Below are positions 6,784 through 14,688 of a DNA stretch of 39,066 nucleotides, piece after piece. Position 1 is the first letter of the stretch. The number at the start of each line of letters is the position of its first letter. The DNA is from Firmicutes bacterium UBA4881 (GTDB taxonomy: Bacteria > Bacillota > DTU065), in contig DHDH01000001.1 in assembly GCA_002399235.1 (NCBI GenBank), forward strand, positions 221,392 to 260,457. The letters are read 5' to 3'. A model generated the notes under the pieces. It was not told the DNA's origin. It did not search any database and saw only the letters and a list, made by a program, of their open reading frames with translations. The translations under genes were made by a program, and so were the position numbers.

Positions 6784-8637
6784 GTGCGGAAAGGATTTAA
6801 TACTGATCTAGCCAGTGTAATAATTTTAGAAATATCTTTACTGATAGTAGTTCTCCTTATGGCAGGGCACGGCTTTGCCTACTATGTGCAACGGGGATTA
6901 GATGATTTAGTAGGCGGAAAAGATTACCAGGTGGTAGCTCAGGTAGATAAACAAGAAACCAACAATTTTGTGGCAGCACTACAAGAAACCTACAAAGGTC
7001 GAGAAGGCTTTCGTTATAGAGTAGGTAAAGTGCTTGGCGATAAAATCCACATACTGATTGGTTTTGGCGATCAAGATTTAAAAAATGGTGCTTTAGATGA
7101 AGTTACCAAATTAATTAGCCCCCTGCCAGGTTATGCTGGCTTGGCTCTCCTTCTAGATCCAGCTGTACTAGTTAGAGGCATACCTTCTGAGGTATACCCA
7201 GGATTAATTAAAGAGATCAATACTTGGCCAGAGACACGTTACGCAGCTAAAGGACCGATGGGACTATATGTAGTAGCCAAGGAACGCAAAAAATTAGGGA
7301 CTATCGAAAACAAACTGGTGAAGGTAACCTCTCCTTATTATCTTTGGGAAGTGGATCTAAAAGCAAAAACCAACCAAGAAGCTGCCTTAATTAGAGAGAA
7401 TATCGATAAGATTTTACAAGGAAAGAAACATTGGTATCTCACCTCGCCTATTGAAGGGGTTGTAGGTGATGCAGTACGTTTATTGAAAGGTTATAGCTCA
7501 AAGCTAGTTTTTAACGACCAAATACCAGTTGGTGCTGAACTAGTTCTTTCTAACCAAAAATTAAAGATTGGTTCTAAGCCAAGTACCCAATTTAAGGCAC
7601 GAGTTTTCACTGATGGTATCTACTTAACTAAAGGAGATTCACTACAGTTAACTGGCAAAGAAAATGCCTATTTGTTAGATGGTACAGGTCGGTTAACTAA
7701 AAAACTACCGGGGTTCGAATTAGAAAGTCCTCGGAAAGATTTAGAGATTTGGCAACCAGTAACTGATATCTCTGAATTAAAAACTAGTGCTCAAGAGCTC
7801 GCGGAAAAGATCAGACAAGGTGAAGATTTTTCTTTACTTCTTCGCGATATTGAACAGTTAGCAAAAAAGCAAAGTCTTAAAGTACCTGATGAGATTAAAA
7901 GTAAACTAGAATTACTTATTTTGTGGGATCGGATAGGTAAACTACCTACTAATATAAGAACAGAATTGGCGGATAAAATACTGGATTGGGTAAAGGCGAT
8001 GCCTGCTGATCCACTGATGAAATTAAAAGAAAGCCTTCCTTCTTGGAGTGATGAAGATATTACTCGCAGTTGGCGCGATTTAGAGAGCGTGAGCCAAGAA
8101 AAATTCTTACGAGTTGTTACTACAGAAACTGCACTACCTAATATAGAAGGGTTAGTCTCCAAACCTGCAGCTGAAGTAAGAGAAGATATTAAAAGTCAGA
8201 TTGGTGAGGTTGTAGGTGGTGTAGTTCCCTTAGCCGCCTTAGCAGTAGCTGTAATTCTCTTTTGGATCTTTACAGCTTTAGATCACACTTTGTGGGGCAG
8301 CTACCTGGTGATGAAGAATAACTTTTTTGCACCACTATGGGGTTGGCTTTTAGGCCTATTGGAACTAAGTGCAGTGGTATTAGTGATGCCTTATGACACT
8401 AATATGTTAGTAAAGATTATCTATATTCTTTCTGGTGCTATAGGTAGTGCTTTCATTATTACTCTATCTAACCGGATCTCACCTATAAACAGTAAAAGCA
8501 TCGAAGCTGGTGAAGCATTGGGTTTATCAAAAGCAGAGTTGTTTAGGCAGGTAATAGTCCCTGATGGTAGACCAGGCCTCTGGCAACTATATAATCGGGG
8601 TAAACTTCTCTCTTTGAGGAGGTTTAGAAATGCTTGA
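6784..8637 (+). CDS. ABC transporter permease-like protein with large extracytoplasmic domain and truncated membrane core
   Basis: GTG 6784, with AAAGGAGGGAG just upstream, gives 617 residues. There is one N-terminal membrane segment (about 10-33) and a roughly 440-residue hydrophilic region (about 35-480) that I do not recognise. Three membrane segments follow (about 481-500, 515-536 and 541-561). After the last one comes a clear EAA-type coupling loop, EAGEALGLSKAELFRQVIVP (E574 to P593), as in MetI/BPD-type ABC permeases. The chain ends 24 residues later with a basic tail and no further membrane segment, although canonical permeases continue with one or two. It overlaps the next gene, an ABC ATPase, by 8 bases, so the two very likely form one transporter. 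The substrate is unknown; the lipid A operon context suggests an envelope role. An FtsX/MacB-like topology was considered, but the EAA loop argues for the BPD type. Confidence 0.65.
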   Translation: MRKGFNTDLASVIILEISLLIVVLLMAGHGFAYYVQRGLDDLVGGKDYQVVAQVDKQETNNFVAALQETYKGREGFRYRVGKVLGDKIHILIGFGDQDLKNGALDEVTKLISPLPGYAGLALLLDPAVLVRGIPSEVYPGLIKEINTWPETRYAAKGPMGLYVVAKERKKLGTIENKLVKVTSPYYLWEVDLKAKTNQEAALIRENIDKILQGKKHWYLTSPIEGVVGDAVRLLKGYSSKLVFNDQIPVGAELVLSNQKLKIGSKPSTQFKARVFTDGIYLTKGDSLQLTGKENAYLLDGTGRLTKKLPGFELESPRKDLEIWQPVTDISELKTSAQELAEKIRQGEDFSLLLRDIEQLAKKQSLKVPDEIKSKLELLILWDRIGKLPTNIRTELADKILDWVKAMPADPLMKLKESLPSWSDEDITRSWRDLESVSQEKFLRVVTTETALPNIEGLVSKPAAEVREDIKSQIGEVVGGVVPLAALAVAVILFWIFTALDHTLWGSYLVMKNNFFAPLWGWLLGLLELSAVVLVMPYDTNMLVKIIYILSGAIGSAFIITLSNRISPINSKSIEAGEALGLSKAELFRQVIVPDGRPGLWQLYNRGKLLSLRRFRNA

Positions 8638-9385
8638 ACTGCACAATATATCACTGGAACGAAATAAAGTAAAAACATTGAGTGACATTAACCTCACAAT
8701 AAATGAGGGAGAGACCGTAGTTTTAACTGGACCGAGCGGTTGTGGTAAATCGACGATCATTAGGATAGCTTTAGGACTTATCCGCCCGCAAGTTGGTGAG
8801 GTTTGGTTCGAAGGTGTTAACCTTAATGCTCTTTCTGCGGAACAAATACGTAAAAAAAGAAAAAAGATGGGCATAGTATTTCAAGAATTTCAACTGCTAG
8901 AGCACTTTACCGTATTAGAAAATGTTTTATTAGCTCTTTGGGAAGGGGACCGCAAATTAAAGAAAGCAGAAGAAGCCTTAAAATCGGTAGGGCTATGGGA
9001 AAAACGTAAAAGATATCCAAGACAGTTGTCAGGTGGCGAAAAGCAGAGGGTAGGTATTGCTAGAGCACTAGCTCTTGATCCAGATATTATCTTTTGGGAC
9101 GAGCCAACAGCTGCTCTCGATCCAATGTATGTTAATGAGATTTTAAGGATCATGGCTTCATTGGCACAGAATAAAACTATGTTTGTGGTAACTCACGAAA
9201 TGCCTTTTGCTCTAAAGGTAGCAAATCGTCTGGTTTTAATGGAAACAGGCCACATTGTTGAGGAAGGTCCACCAGAGAAAATATTCTCCCACCCATCTTC
9301 TTATCTTGGTATAATGTACAGAGAGCGCTTATTAGACACAAAAGAAGCTTTGAGTAAGTTAGCAGGAGAAGAAGCAGGTCTTTAG
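8630..9385 (+). CDS. ABC transporter ATP-binding protein (GlnQ-like)
   Basis: The 251-residue nucleotide-binding domain is complete: Walker A GPSGCGKST (about 34-42), Q-loop VFQEFQLL, signature LSGGEKQR (about 133-140), Walker B and D-loop IIFWDEPTAALDP (about 153-165), and the switch histidine in VVTHEMPF. The closest general resemblance is to polar amino acid importer ATPases (GlnQ/HisP type), but such ATPases also serve other systems, so the substrate is not implied. ATG 8630 has GAGGAGG upstream and overlaps the end of the permease-like gene, showing translational coupling. No solute-binding protein gene is next to the pair. The last codons lie in a long perfect hairpin (9368-9397). Confidence 0.9.
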   Translation: MLELHNISLERNKVKTLSDINLTINEGETVVLTGPSGCGKSTIIRIALGLIRPQVGEVWFEGVNLNALSAEQIRKKRKKMGIVFQEFQLLEHFTVLENVLLALWEGDRKLKKAEEALKSVGLWEKRKRYPRQLSGGEKQRVGIARALALDPDIIFWDEPTAALDPMYVNEILRIMASLAQNKTMFVVTHEMPFALKVANRLVLMETGHIVEEGPPEKIFSHPSSYLGIMYRERLLDTKEALSKLAGEEAGL

Positions 9386-9397
9386 ACCTGCTTCTTC
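9368..9397 (+). other. Perfect 13-bp hairpin over the ATPase stop codon, no U-tract
   Basis: GAAGAAGCAGGTC (9368-9380) and GACCTGCTTCTTC (9385-9397) pair perfectly around a TTTA loop, and the TAG stop (9383-9385) lies in the loop and stem edge. No T-run follows, so a standard intrinsic terminator is unlikely. It may stabilise the upstream mRNA or act as a partial terminator that sets lpx expression apart from the ABC genes. Confidence 0.7.
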
Positions 9398-9461
9398 CAA
9401 CGTGATATACGGCAGGAACCATATGTTCTCTGCAGAAATTACTCAGAATGGAGTGAGATTA

Positions 9462-10298
9462 GTGCAACATACCCTTAGAAAGCCGGTTGAGATAAAAGGC
9501 ATAGGATTACATACTGGTAAGCCAGTATTAATGCGAGTATTACCTGCAGAAAAAGATCAAGGTCGAAAATTTATTCGAACCGACTTAATCGGCAAACCAG
9601 AGGTGAAAGTTTCTTGGGAAAATAGGTTAGAGATACCTCTTTGCACTGCTTTAAAGATTGGCAATGACCGCCTTTTAACAGTTGAGCATTTTTTAGCTGC
9701 CTGCCAAGCTTTAGAGTTAGATAACCTAACAATTGAAATAGATGGTGGTGAGTTACCAGCCTTAGATGGCTCAGCATTAGGTTTTTATCAAGCATTATTA
9801 GAAGGAGATAGAATAGAACAAGGTAAGTTAGAGACCTTAAAGCTAAAGGAAACCATTGTTATAAATGATGGCCAAGCTTTTATTATAGCGATGCCAGCAG
9901 ATACCTTGAGACTTTCTTATTTGTTTACATCCAACTACCATAATGTCCCAGATATGTTTTATGATTTTGTACCTTCAAAAGACGATTTTGCTAAAGAACT
10001 AGCTCCAGCTAGGACCATAGCTTTTAGGGAACAATTAAATGAGATCCGTGCGAAAGGACTAGCTTTAGGTGGCGATGAGAGTATGGTTGTTTTAATTGAT
10101 AAGACGGGATTTGCCAATGAGCGTCGCTTTGCCAATGAAGTAGCCAGACATAAACTTTTAGATCTTCTTGGCGATCTGTCGCTCATTGGAGAATATCGTT
10201 TGGAAGCACATATTGTGGCGGTAGCTACTGGTCACAGACATAATGCGGAGTTGGCCAAGAAAATCAGCCTAAGGATGTTTCCAGATCGGTTAAAATGA
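9462..10298 (+). CDS. lpxC: UDP-3-O-acyl-N-acetylglucosamine deacetylase
   Basis: LpxC catalyses the committed step of lipid A synthesis, a zinc-dependent removal of acetate from UDP-3-O-acyl-GlcNAc. The sequence has the family start QHTLRKPVEIKGIGLHTGK, the zinc/catalytic pair E75-H76 in VEHFLAA, the second zinc site H230-x3-D234 in ARHKLLD, and the catalytic histidine H258 in GHRHNAE. Length is 278 residues from GTG 9462, chosen because GGAG lies 8 bases upstream and the protein then begins as known LpxC proteins do. ATG 9423, with AGGA 5 bases upstream, is a real alternative and would add 13 residues. The stop TGA lies just before the fabZ ribosome site, so the genes are coupled. Confidence 0.95.
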   Translation: MQHTLRKPVEIKGIGLHTGKPVLMRVLPAEKDQGRKFIRTDLIGKPEVKVSWENRLEIPLCTALKIGNDRLLTVEHFLAACQALELDNLTIEIDGGELPALDGSALGFYQALLEGDRIEQGKLETLKLKETIVINDGQAFIIAMPADTLRLSYLFTSNYHNVPDMFYDFVPSKDDFAKELAPARTIAFREQLNEIRAKGLALGGDESMVVLIDKTGFANERRFANEVARHKLLDLLGDLSLIGEYRLEAHIVAVATGHRHNAELAKKISLRMFPDRLK

Positions 10299-10312
10299 AA
10301 GGGGTTTTTATT

Positions 10313-10735
10313 ATGGAAATCAAAGAGATAATGTCTCTATTACCACACCGTTACCCAATGCTTCTCATCGACAGAATTCTAGAATTGGAACCTGGAAAGA
10401 AAGCAGTCGCTATTAAAAATGTATCAATGAATGAACCTCAATTTACAGGTCACTATCCTAACAATCCGATTTTACCGGGAGTCTTTATTCTCGAAGCTAT
10501 GGCTCAAACTACAGGCGTTGCATTTATGTCAGCTAAAGAAGAAGCAGCGGGGGTACCGCTATTTGCAGGTATTGATAAAGCGAGATTTCGTAAGACAGTA
10601 ACTCCAGGGGACCAATTAATATTAACTGTTGAAATTACTAGATCAAGAGGCAATATTGCCAAGGTCATTGGCCAAGCAACTGTTCAAGGTGAGTTGGTAG
10701 CAGAAGCAGAATTGCTCTTTGCTCTAGGAAAATAG
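10313..10735 (+). CDS. fabZ: 3-hydroxyacyl-ACP dehydratase
   Basis: The 140-residue hot-dog protein has the family N-terminus EIKEIMSLLPHRYPMLLIDRI and the active-site block GHYPNNPILPG, with catalytic H47 and E61 in LEAMAQ. FabZ dehydrates 3-hydroxyacyl-ACP in fatty acid elongation and so competes with LpxA for the same hydroxyacyl-ACP pool, which explains its frequent place between lpxC and lpxA. ATG 10313 follows AAAGGGG with an 8-base spacer. An ATG at 10295 is in frame, but it overlaps the lpxC stop and has no good SD. Confidence 0.95.
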   Translation: MEIKEIMSLLPHRYPMLLIDRILELEPGKKAVAIKNVSMNEPQFTGHYPNNPILPGVFILEAMAQTTGVAFMSAKEEAAGVPLFAGIDKARFRKTVTPGDQLILTVEITRSRGNIAKVIGQATVQGELVAEAELLFALGK

Positions 10736-10743
10736 GAGTGAGT

Positions 10744-11559
10744 ATGATGTCGAAGATCCACCCCACAGCAATTATTGATAGCCAAGTTCGATTGGGGAAC
10801 GATGTTGAGATAGGGCCATTTTGTATTATAGAAAATGATGTAGAAATTGGCGACAATGTCTTTATAGGTGCCAGGGTAACAATTCATTCGGGTAGTAGAA
10901 TTGGTAATGGTACTCGGATATTAGATGGAGCAATTATTGGTATGGAACCACAGGATCTAAAATATAAAGGCGAAAAGACTCTAGTCATTATTGGCGAAAA
11001 CACCCAAATTAGACAGATGGCTGCTATTGAAAGAGGCACAGCAACAGGTACTGGCTATACTACCGTGGGCAATAACACTTTGATTATGAGTCTTGCTCAT
11101 ATTGCTCATGATTGCCAAGTGGGGAATAATGTTATCATTTCACATGGCTCAGGTTTAGCTGGCCATGTAATAGTAGAAGACCGAGTAGTAATCGGAGGCC
11201 TAGCTGGTGTTCATCAGTTCTGTCGAGTAGGTGCAATGGCGATGATAGGTGGGGTTTCTAAGGTTACCAAGAATGTTCCACCTTATATTTTAGTCGATGG
11301 CATACCTGCCAAAGCAGCTAGTGTTAATATAGTTGGCCTACGAAGAGGTGGCTTAACTCCAGAGGTACGTGCTGAAATTAAAAAAGCCTATAAAATTTTA
11401 TATAGAAATGGTAATACTGTTTCTCAAGCAATTGAAGAAATCGAACAAAATCTGCAAGGTTATCCAGAGATTGATCACTTTTTACGTTTCTTACGTGATG
11501 TTGGTCGAGGTATCTGTGCGGCAAGAAAGCAGGATGACTCCGAAAGCGAGGGAGAATAA
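10744..11559 (+). CDS. lpxA: Acyl-ACP--UDP-N-acetylglucosamine O-acyltransferase
   Basis: LpxA puts the first hydroxyacyl chain on UDP-GlcNAc. The 271-residue protein is a left-handed beta-helix with regular hexapeptide repeats (VRLGNDVEIGPFCIIENDVEIG and onward). The LAHIAHDC block carries H122, equivalent to the catalytic base H125 of E. coli, and a C-terminal helical region follows the helix. A short acidic tail (DDSESEGE) extends beyond the usual end. I chose ATG 10744, 5 bases from TAGGAG; ATG 10747 and GTG 10738 are alternatives. It is tightly placed between fabZ and lpxI. Confidence 0.95.
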   Translation: MMSKIHPTAIIDSQVRLGNDVEIGPFCIIENDVEIGDNVFIGARVTIHSGSRIGNGTRILDGAIIGMEPQDLKYKGEKTLVIIGENTQIRQMAAIERGTATGTGYTTVGNNTLIMSLAHIAHDCQVGNNVIISHGSGLAGHVIVEDRVVIGGLAGVHQFCRVGAMAMIGGVSKVTKNVPPYILVDGIPAKAASVNIVGLRRGGLTPEVRAEIKKAYKILYRNGNTVSQAIEEIEQNLQGYPEIDHFLRFLRDVGRGICAARKQDDSESEGE

Positions 11560-11560
11560 C

Positions 11561-12361
11561 ATGAGAGTAGGAGTTATTGCCGGCTTTGGGCAGATGCCGA
11601 TTTTAATAGCTAAAGAAATTAGGGAAAAAGGCCATGAACCATTTTTAATCTGCAGCTCTAAAAACCACCAAGAAGAATTAGCTAAAAAAGTAGCAGGTCA
11701 AATCGTATTTATTCCTATTGGGGAGCTAGACAATTTAACTACCTACCTCAAGGAAAACGAAATAGATGAGCTGGTTATGGCAGGAAAGTTTTTTAAGGTA
11801 GAACTTTTTAAAATTAAATTAGATAAAGCTTGGACAGGGTTACTAAATAACCTACCAACTCTTCAAGATGAGGATATTTTAAAAGGTTTAGCTAGTCATA
11901 TTGAAAAGAATGGTATTAAAGTAGCTTCGCAAGCCAAATATATTGAAAATTATATAAGCACGCCAGGACTTTTAGTAGGCGAACTGACAGAAACTGAGTT
12001 AGTTGATATTCAATATGGTTCTAAAATAGCCAAATTAGTTGCAGATGCAGATATTGGCCAAGCAGTAGTGGTTAAGAGGAAGACTGTTTTCGCTGTAGAG
12101 GCGATTGAAGGTACTGACGAGGCAATTTTAAGAGGTGGCCAGTTAGCTGGGAGCGGCGCTGTAGTTGTCAAGGCTAGTCGCAGTAATCAAGACTGGAGAC
12201 TTGATGTACCAACAATAGGCGCAGAGACTGTACAAAAGGCTATTAGTGTAGGAATAAGGGTTCTGGCTGTTGAAGCTGGTAAAACCTTTTTTCTAGAAAA
12301 AGAAACTTCTTTTGCTTTAGCTAGAAAACATGGACTCGCAATATATGGTTATGTAGAATAA
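11561..12361 (+). CDS. lpxI: UDP-2,3-diacylglucosamine pyrophosphatase, LpxI type (DUF1009)
   Basis: The 266-residue protein starts RVGVIAGFGQMPILIAKEI, the N-terminal signature of LpxI. The C-terminal domain has the VVVKRKTVFAVEAIEGTDEAI region, where the family's catalytic acidic residue lies, and VVVKASRSNQDWRLDVPTIG. LpxI cleaves UDP-2,3-diacylglucosamine to lipid X and UMP, replacing LpxH of enteric bacteria, and is the usual version in diderm Firmicutes. ATG 11561 starts one base after the lpxA stop, with GGGAG 6 bases upstream. A longer in-frame reading (from 11369) runs inside lpxA and is not credible. Confidence 0.93.
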   Translation: MRVGVIAGFGQMPILIAKEIREKGHEPFLICSSKNHQEELAKKVAGQIVFIPIGELDNLTTYLKENEIDELVMAGKFFKVELFKIKLDKAWTGLLNNLPTLQDEDILKGLASHIEKNGIKVASQAKYIENYISTPGLLVGELTETELVDIQYGSKIAKLVADADIGQAVVVKRKTVFAVEAIEGTDEAILRGGQLAGSGAVVVKASRSNQDWRLDVPTIGAETVQKAISVGIRVLAVEAGKTFFLEKETSFALARKHGLAIYGYVE

Positions 12362-12386
12362 TAGTTTTGTTTGGAGGTGTCGGCCA

Positions 12387-13538
12387 GTGAAAATAATGCT
12401 TATTGCCGGAGAAGCCTCTGGAGATTATTATGGCGCTAATCTAATCAAAGCTATTAAAGAATTAGATTCTGGGATTGAGTTTTTTGGTTGGGGTAGCAAG
12501 CTAATGGCCAGAGAAGGCTTGAGGGTTATTTTCGATCCCGCTGAAGTTAGCACAGTTGGCTTTGTTGAGATTATAAAGAAGATAAACTTTTTTAAAAAAT
12601 GGTTAGAACGTCTAGAGAAGGTTCTCATAGACGAAAAACCAGATTGTTTAGTTTTAATAGATTTCCCTGGTTTTAATATGAGAATGGCTAAAATTGCTCA
12701 TCGGTTAGGTATTCCTTGTGTTTACTTCATTCCACCTACCGCATGGGCTTGGGGACGTGGACGAGCCAAGAAAATAGCCCAATCCGTGGATAAAGTAATT
12801 TCAATATTACCGATGGAAATGCCTGTATATCAGGAAGCAGGCGCTGATATAACATTTGTCGGTCATCCACTTTTGGATGTAATCCCCCAAGCTCTAGATC
12901 GTGAAAAGGCTTGCGAAGAATTAGGACTTAATGCGAAAAAGCCAGTCTTAACGATTTTACCTGGTTCGAGAAAACAAGAGATTAATTCGTTTTTACCGCT
13001 AATCTTGGAGGCGGTTAAATCTCTTAAAGAGAAAAACAGTGAGTTACAACTTGTTATGGGACTAGCACCAACCGTAGATAAAGTCAAAATTGCGGAGAAG
13101 TGTGCTACAAGAGATATTGAAATCAAAATAATAGAAGGTAAAACTCATGAAGCTATAGCAGCCTCAACAGCTTGCCTTTGTGCAGGTGGTACAGTTACTC
13201 TGGAAACTGCCTTGTTGGAAAGACCTATGGTAATTGTTTACCGTTTATCTAACTTAACTTTTGCTTTAGTTAAGCTTCTAGTTAAAGTAGACTTTTTTAC
13301 GCTACCAAATCTCATTTTGCAAAAAAGAGCAGTCCCAGAACTAATTCAAAAAGAATTTACAGCCGAGAACATAGAGTTACAGTTGCAACCATTACTAGAA
13401 AATGCCGAACCAGATAGTAGTGTTGTTACGGAACTAAAGAAGGTAAGAGCAAGGCTTGGTCTAGGCGGCGCATTTGAAAAAACAGCTCAAATTGTCTGGG
13501 AGGTGGCCTCTGTTGCAGGTAGTCATAACTACAAATAG
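12387..13538 (+). CDS. lpxB: Lipid-A-disaccharide synthase
   Basis: LpxB (GT19) joins lipid X to UDP-2,3-diacylglucosamine to form the lipid A disaccharide at the inner membrane. The 383-residue protein has the family blocks in order: GEASGDYYGANLI at the N-terminus, FPGFNMRMAK, PTAWAWGRGRAKKI, GHPLLD, LPGSRKQEI at the start of the second Rossmann domain, and CAGGTVTLETAL with PMVIVYRLS near the donor site. GTG 12387 has GGAGGTG 8 bases upstream. The 3' end overlaps the next gene by 26 bases. Of the three LpxB-fold genes here, this one is the true LpxB by motif content. Confidence 0.95.
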   Translation: MKIMLIAGEASGDYYGANLIKAIKELDSGIEFFGWGSKLMAREGLRVIFDPAEVSTVGFVEIIKKINFFKKWLERLEKVLIDEKPDCLVLIDFPGFNMRMAKIAHRLGIPCVYFIPPTAWAWGRGRAKKIAQSVDKVISILPMEMPVYQEAGADITFVGHPLLDVIPQALDREKACEELGLNAKKPVLTILPGSRKQEINSFLPLILEAVKSLKEKNSELQLVMGLAPTVDKVKIAEKCATRDIEIKIIEGKTHEAIAASTACLCAGGTVTLETALLERPMVIVYRLSNLTFALVKLLVKVDFFTLPNLILQKRAVPELIQKEFTAENIELQLQPLLENAEPDSSVVTELKKVRARLGLGGAFEKTAQIVWEVASVAGSHNYK

Positions 13539-14688
13539 TCCTGGCGAAGCTGCAGCTTGGGTCAAACCAGTGGCTAAGGCATTATACGAACAACAGGTAA
13601 ATGTGGATGTTGTAGTAACTCCTTGTACCTTTGCATCAGGTCAAGAAACATCATTTCTGTTAGGTCTAGAAGGTATAAGGACAGTGTATCCACCGGAAAA
13701 GTATTGGACGATTGCTAGTGGTCTCGAAAAGCTGCCTAGAGAAGAACAGGGTTGTGTGTTGTTTTTGGGCGGAGATATATTACATGCTAGAACATTAGGT
13801 AGGCTATTAAATTACCCAGTAGCTGTCTACAGTACAGGTAGAGCCGACAAACATCTAGATCTAGTCTTTGTCGCTGATAACCAAACAAAGGCCAAAGTAG
13901 AAAAACGTATAGCTAAGGAGAAGATTGAAGTTGTTGGTGACTTGATGCTCTCTAGCTTAGTAAAGCGTGGCCTTCCCAAAAAAGCTAATCAGATAGCCCT
14001 GTTTCCCGGTAGCAGAAACTATGTAAAAAGTATCTTACCCTTTTTTCTAGGTGTGGCTGAGGAAATGAAGAAGGTTGAAAGTGACTTAGAATTTGTGGTT
14101 AGCTTATCACCATTTGTAACCAAAGAAGCAATCACTATGGCCCTTACGGAGCCAAATCCCCGATTAGGTGGTGTCAAAGGTACTCTTTTGGGAGATGAAA
14201 CAATTCGAACTGCTTCAGGCCTTGAGGTAAAATATTATAAAAACCATCAGTATGAAATTATGGAGAGTTCGTCTTTAGCTTTGACTATTCCTGGCACTAA
14301 TACAGCTGAGATGGGCTTTTATGGTCTACCAATGCTAGTTATCTTACCACTTAATATAGCTAGAGAAGTTCCTTTGCAGGGAGTGATTGGGCTAATAGGT
14401 ACCATTCCTTATCTCGGTCCTCTATTTAAAGAAAAGCTAATCTGGCAGCGGGCTAGCTCCATAGGTTTTACGGCTTTACCTAATAGAACAGCAAATAGGG
14501 AGATTGTACCTGAAATTATTCAGTTTCTTTCAGTAGCAACTTTGGCAAAAATCGCTCTTGCCTATTTTCATGACAAAGCTAGATTACAAACCATGACTAA
14601 TAATCTTAGAAAATTCTACCCTGAAAATAATGCACATCAACTTATTGCTGATATTTTATTAAGGAGGTGGGGAAGTGGAAAAGAATAA
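13513..14688 (+). CDS. LpxB-like glycosyltransferase-fold protein (first paralogue)
   Basis: The protein has 391 residues from TTG 13513, which follows GGGAGGTGG and gives a clean start MQVVITTNSPGEAAAW. The layout is GT-B: the N-terminal SPGEAAAWVKP loop takes the place of LpxB's GEASGD, FLGGDILHARTLG and PVAVYSTGRADKHL follow, then the interdomain segment VVGDLMLS, FPGSRNYVKSILPFFLG and LTIPGTNTAEMGFYGLPMLVILPL, parallel to LpxB's LPGSRKQEI and CAGGTVTLETALLERPMVI. It is therefore related to LpxB but clearly diverged. A different sugar or lipid substrate is likely; the true activity is not known. It overlaps lpxB by 26 bases and msbA by 14, so it is translated as part of the same operon. 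Confidence 0.75.
   Translation: MQVVITTNSPGEAAAWVKPVAKALYEQQVNVDVVVTPCTFASGQETSFLLGLEGIRTVYPPEKYWTIASGLEKLPREEQGCVLFLGGDILHARTLGRLLNYPVAVYSTGRADKHLDLVFVADNQTKAKVEKRIAKEKIEVVGDLMLSSLVKRGLPKKANQIALFPGSRNYVKSILPFFLGVAEEMKKVESDLEFVVSLSPFVTKEAITMALTEPNPRLGGVKGTLLGDETIRTASGLEVKYYKNHQYEIMESSSLALTIPGTNTAEMGFYGLPMLVILPLNIAREVPLQGVIGLIGTIPYLGPLFKEKLIWQRASSIGFTALPNRTANREIVPEIIQFLSVATLAKIALAYFHDKARLQTMTNNLRKFYPENNAHQLIADILLRRWGSGKE

Noticed and set aside
6784..8637. FtsX, paired with an FtsE-like ATPase
   Set aside because: The one-plus-three membrane topology is similar, but the EAA coupling loop is of the BPD/MetI type and the extracytoplasmic domain is far larger than in FtsX.
8630..9385. Glutamine importer ATPase as the specific function
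   Set aside because: The ATPase type alone does not set substrate; the partner is not a GlnP-like permease and no binding protein gene is adjacent.
11369..11560. Upstream extension of lpxI inside lpxA
   Set aside because: It overlaps lpxA in another frame, and ATG 11561 has an SD and the exact family N-terminus.
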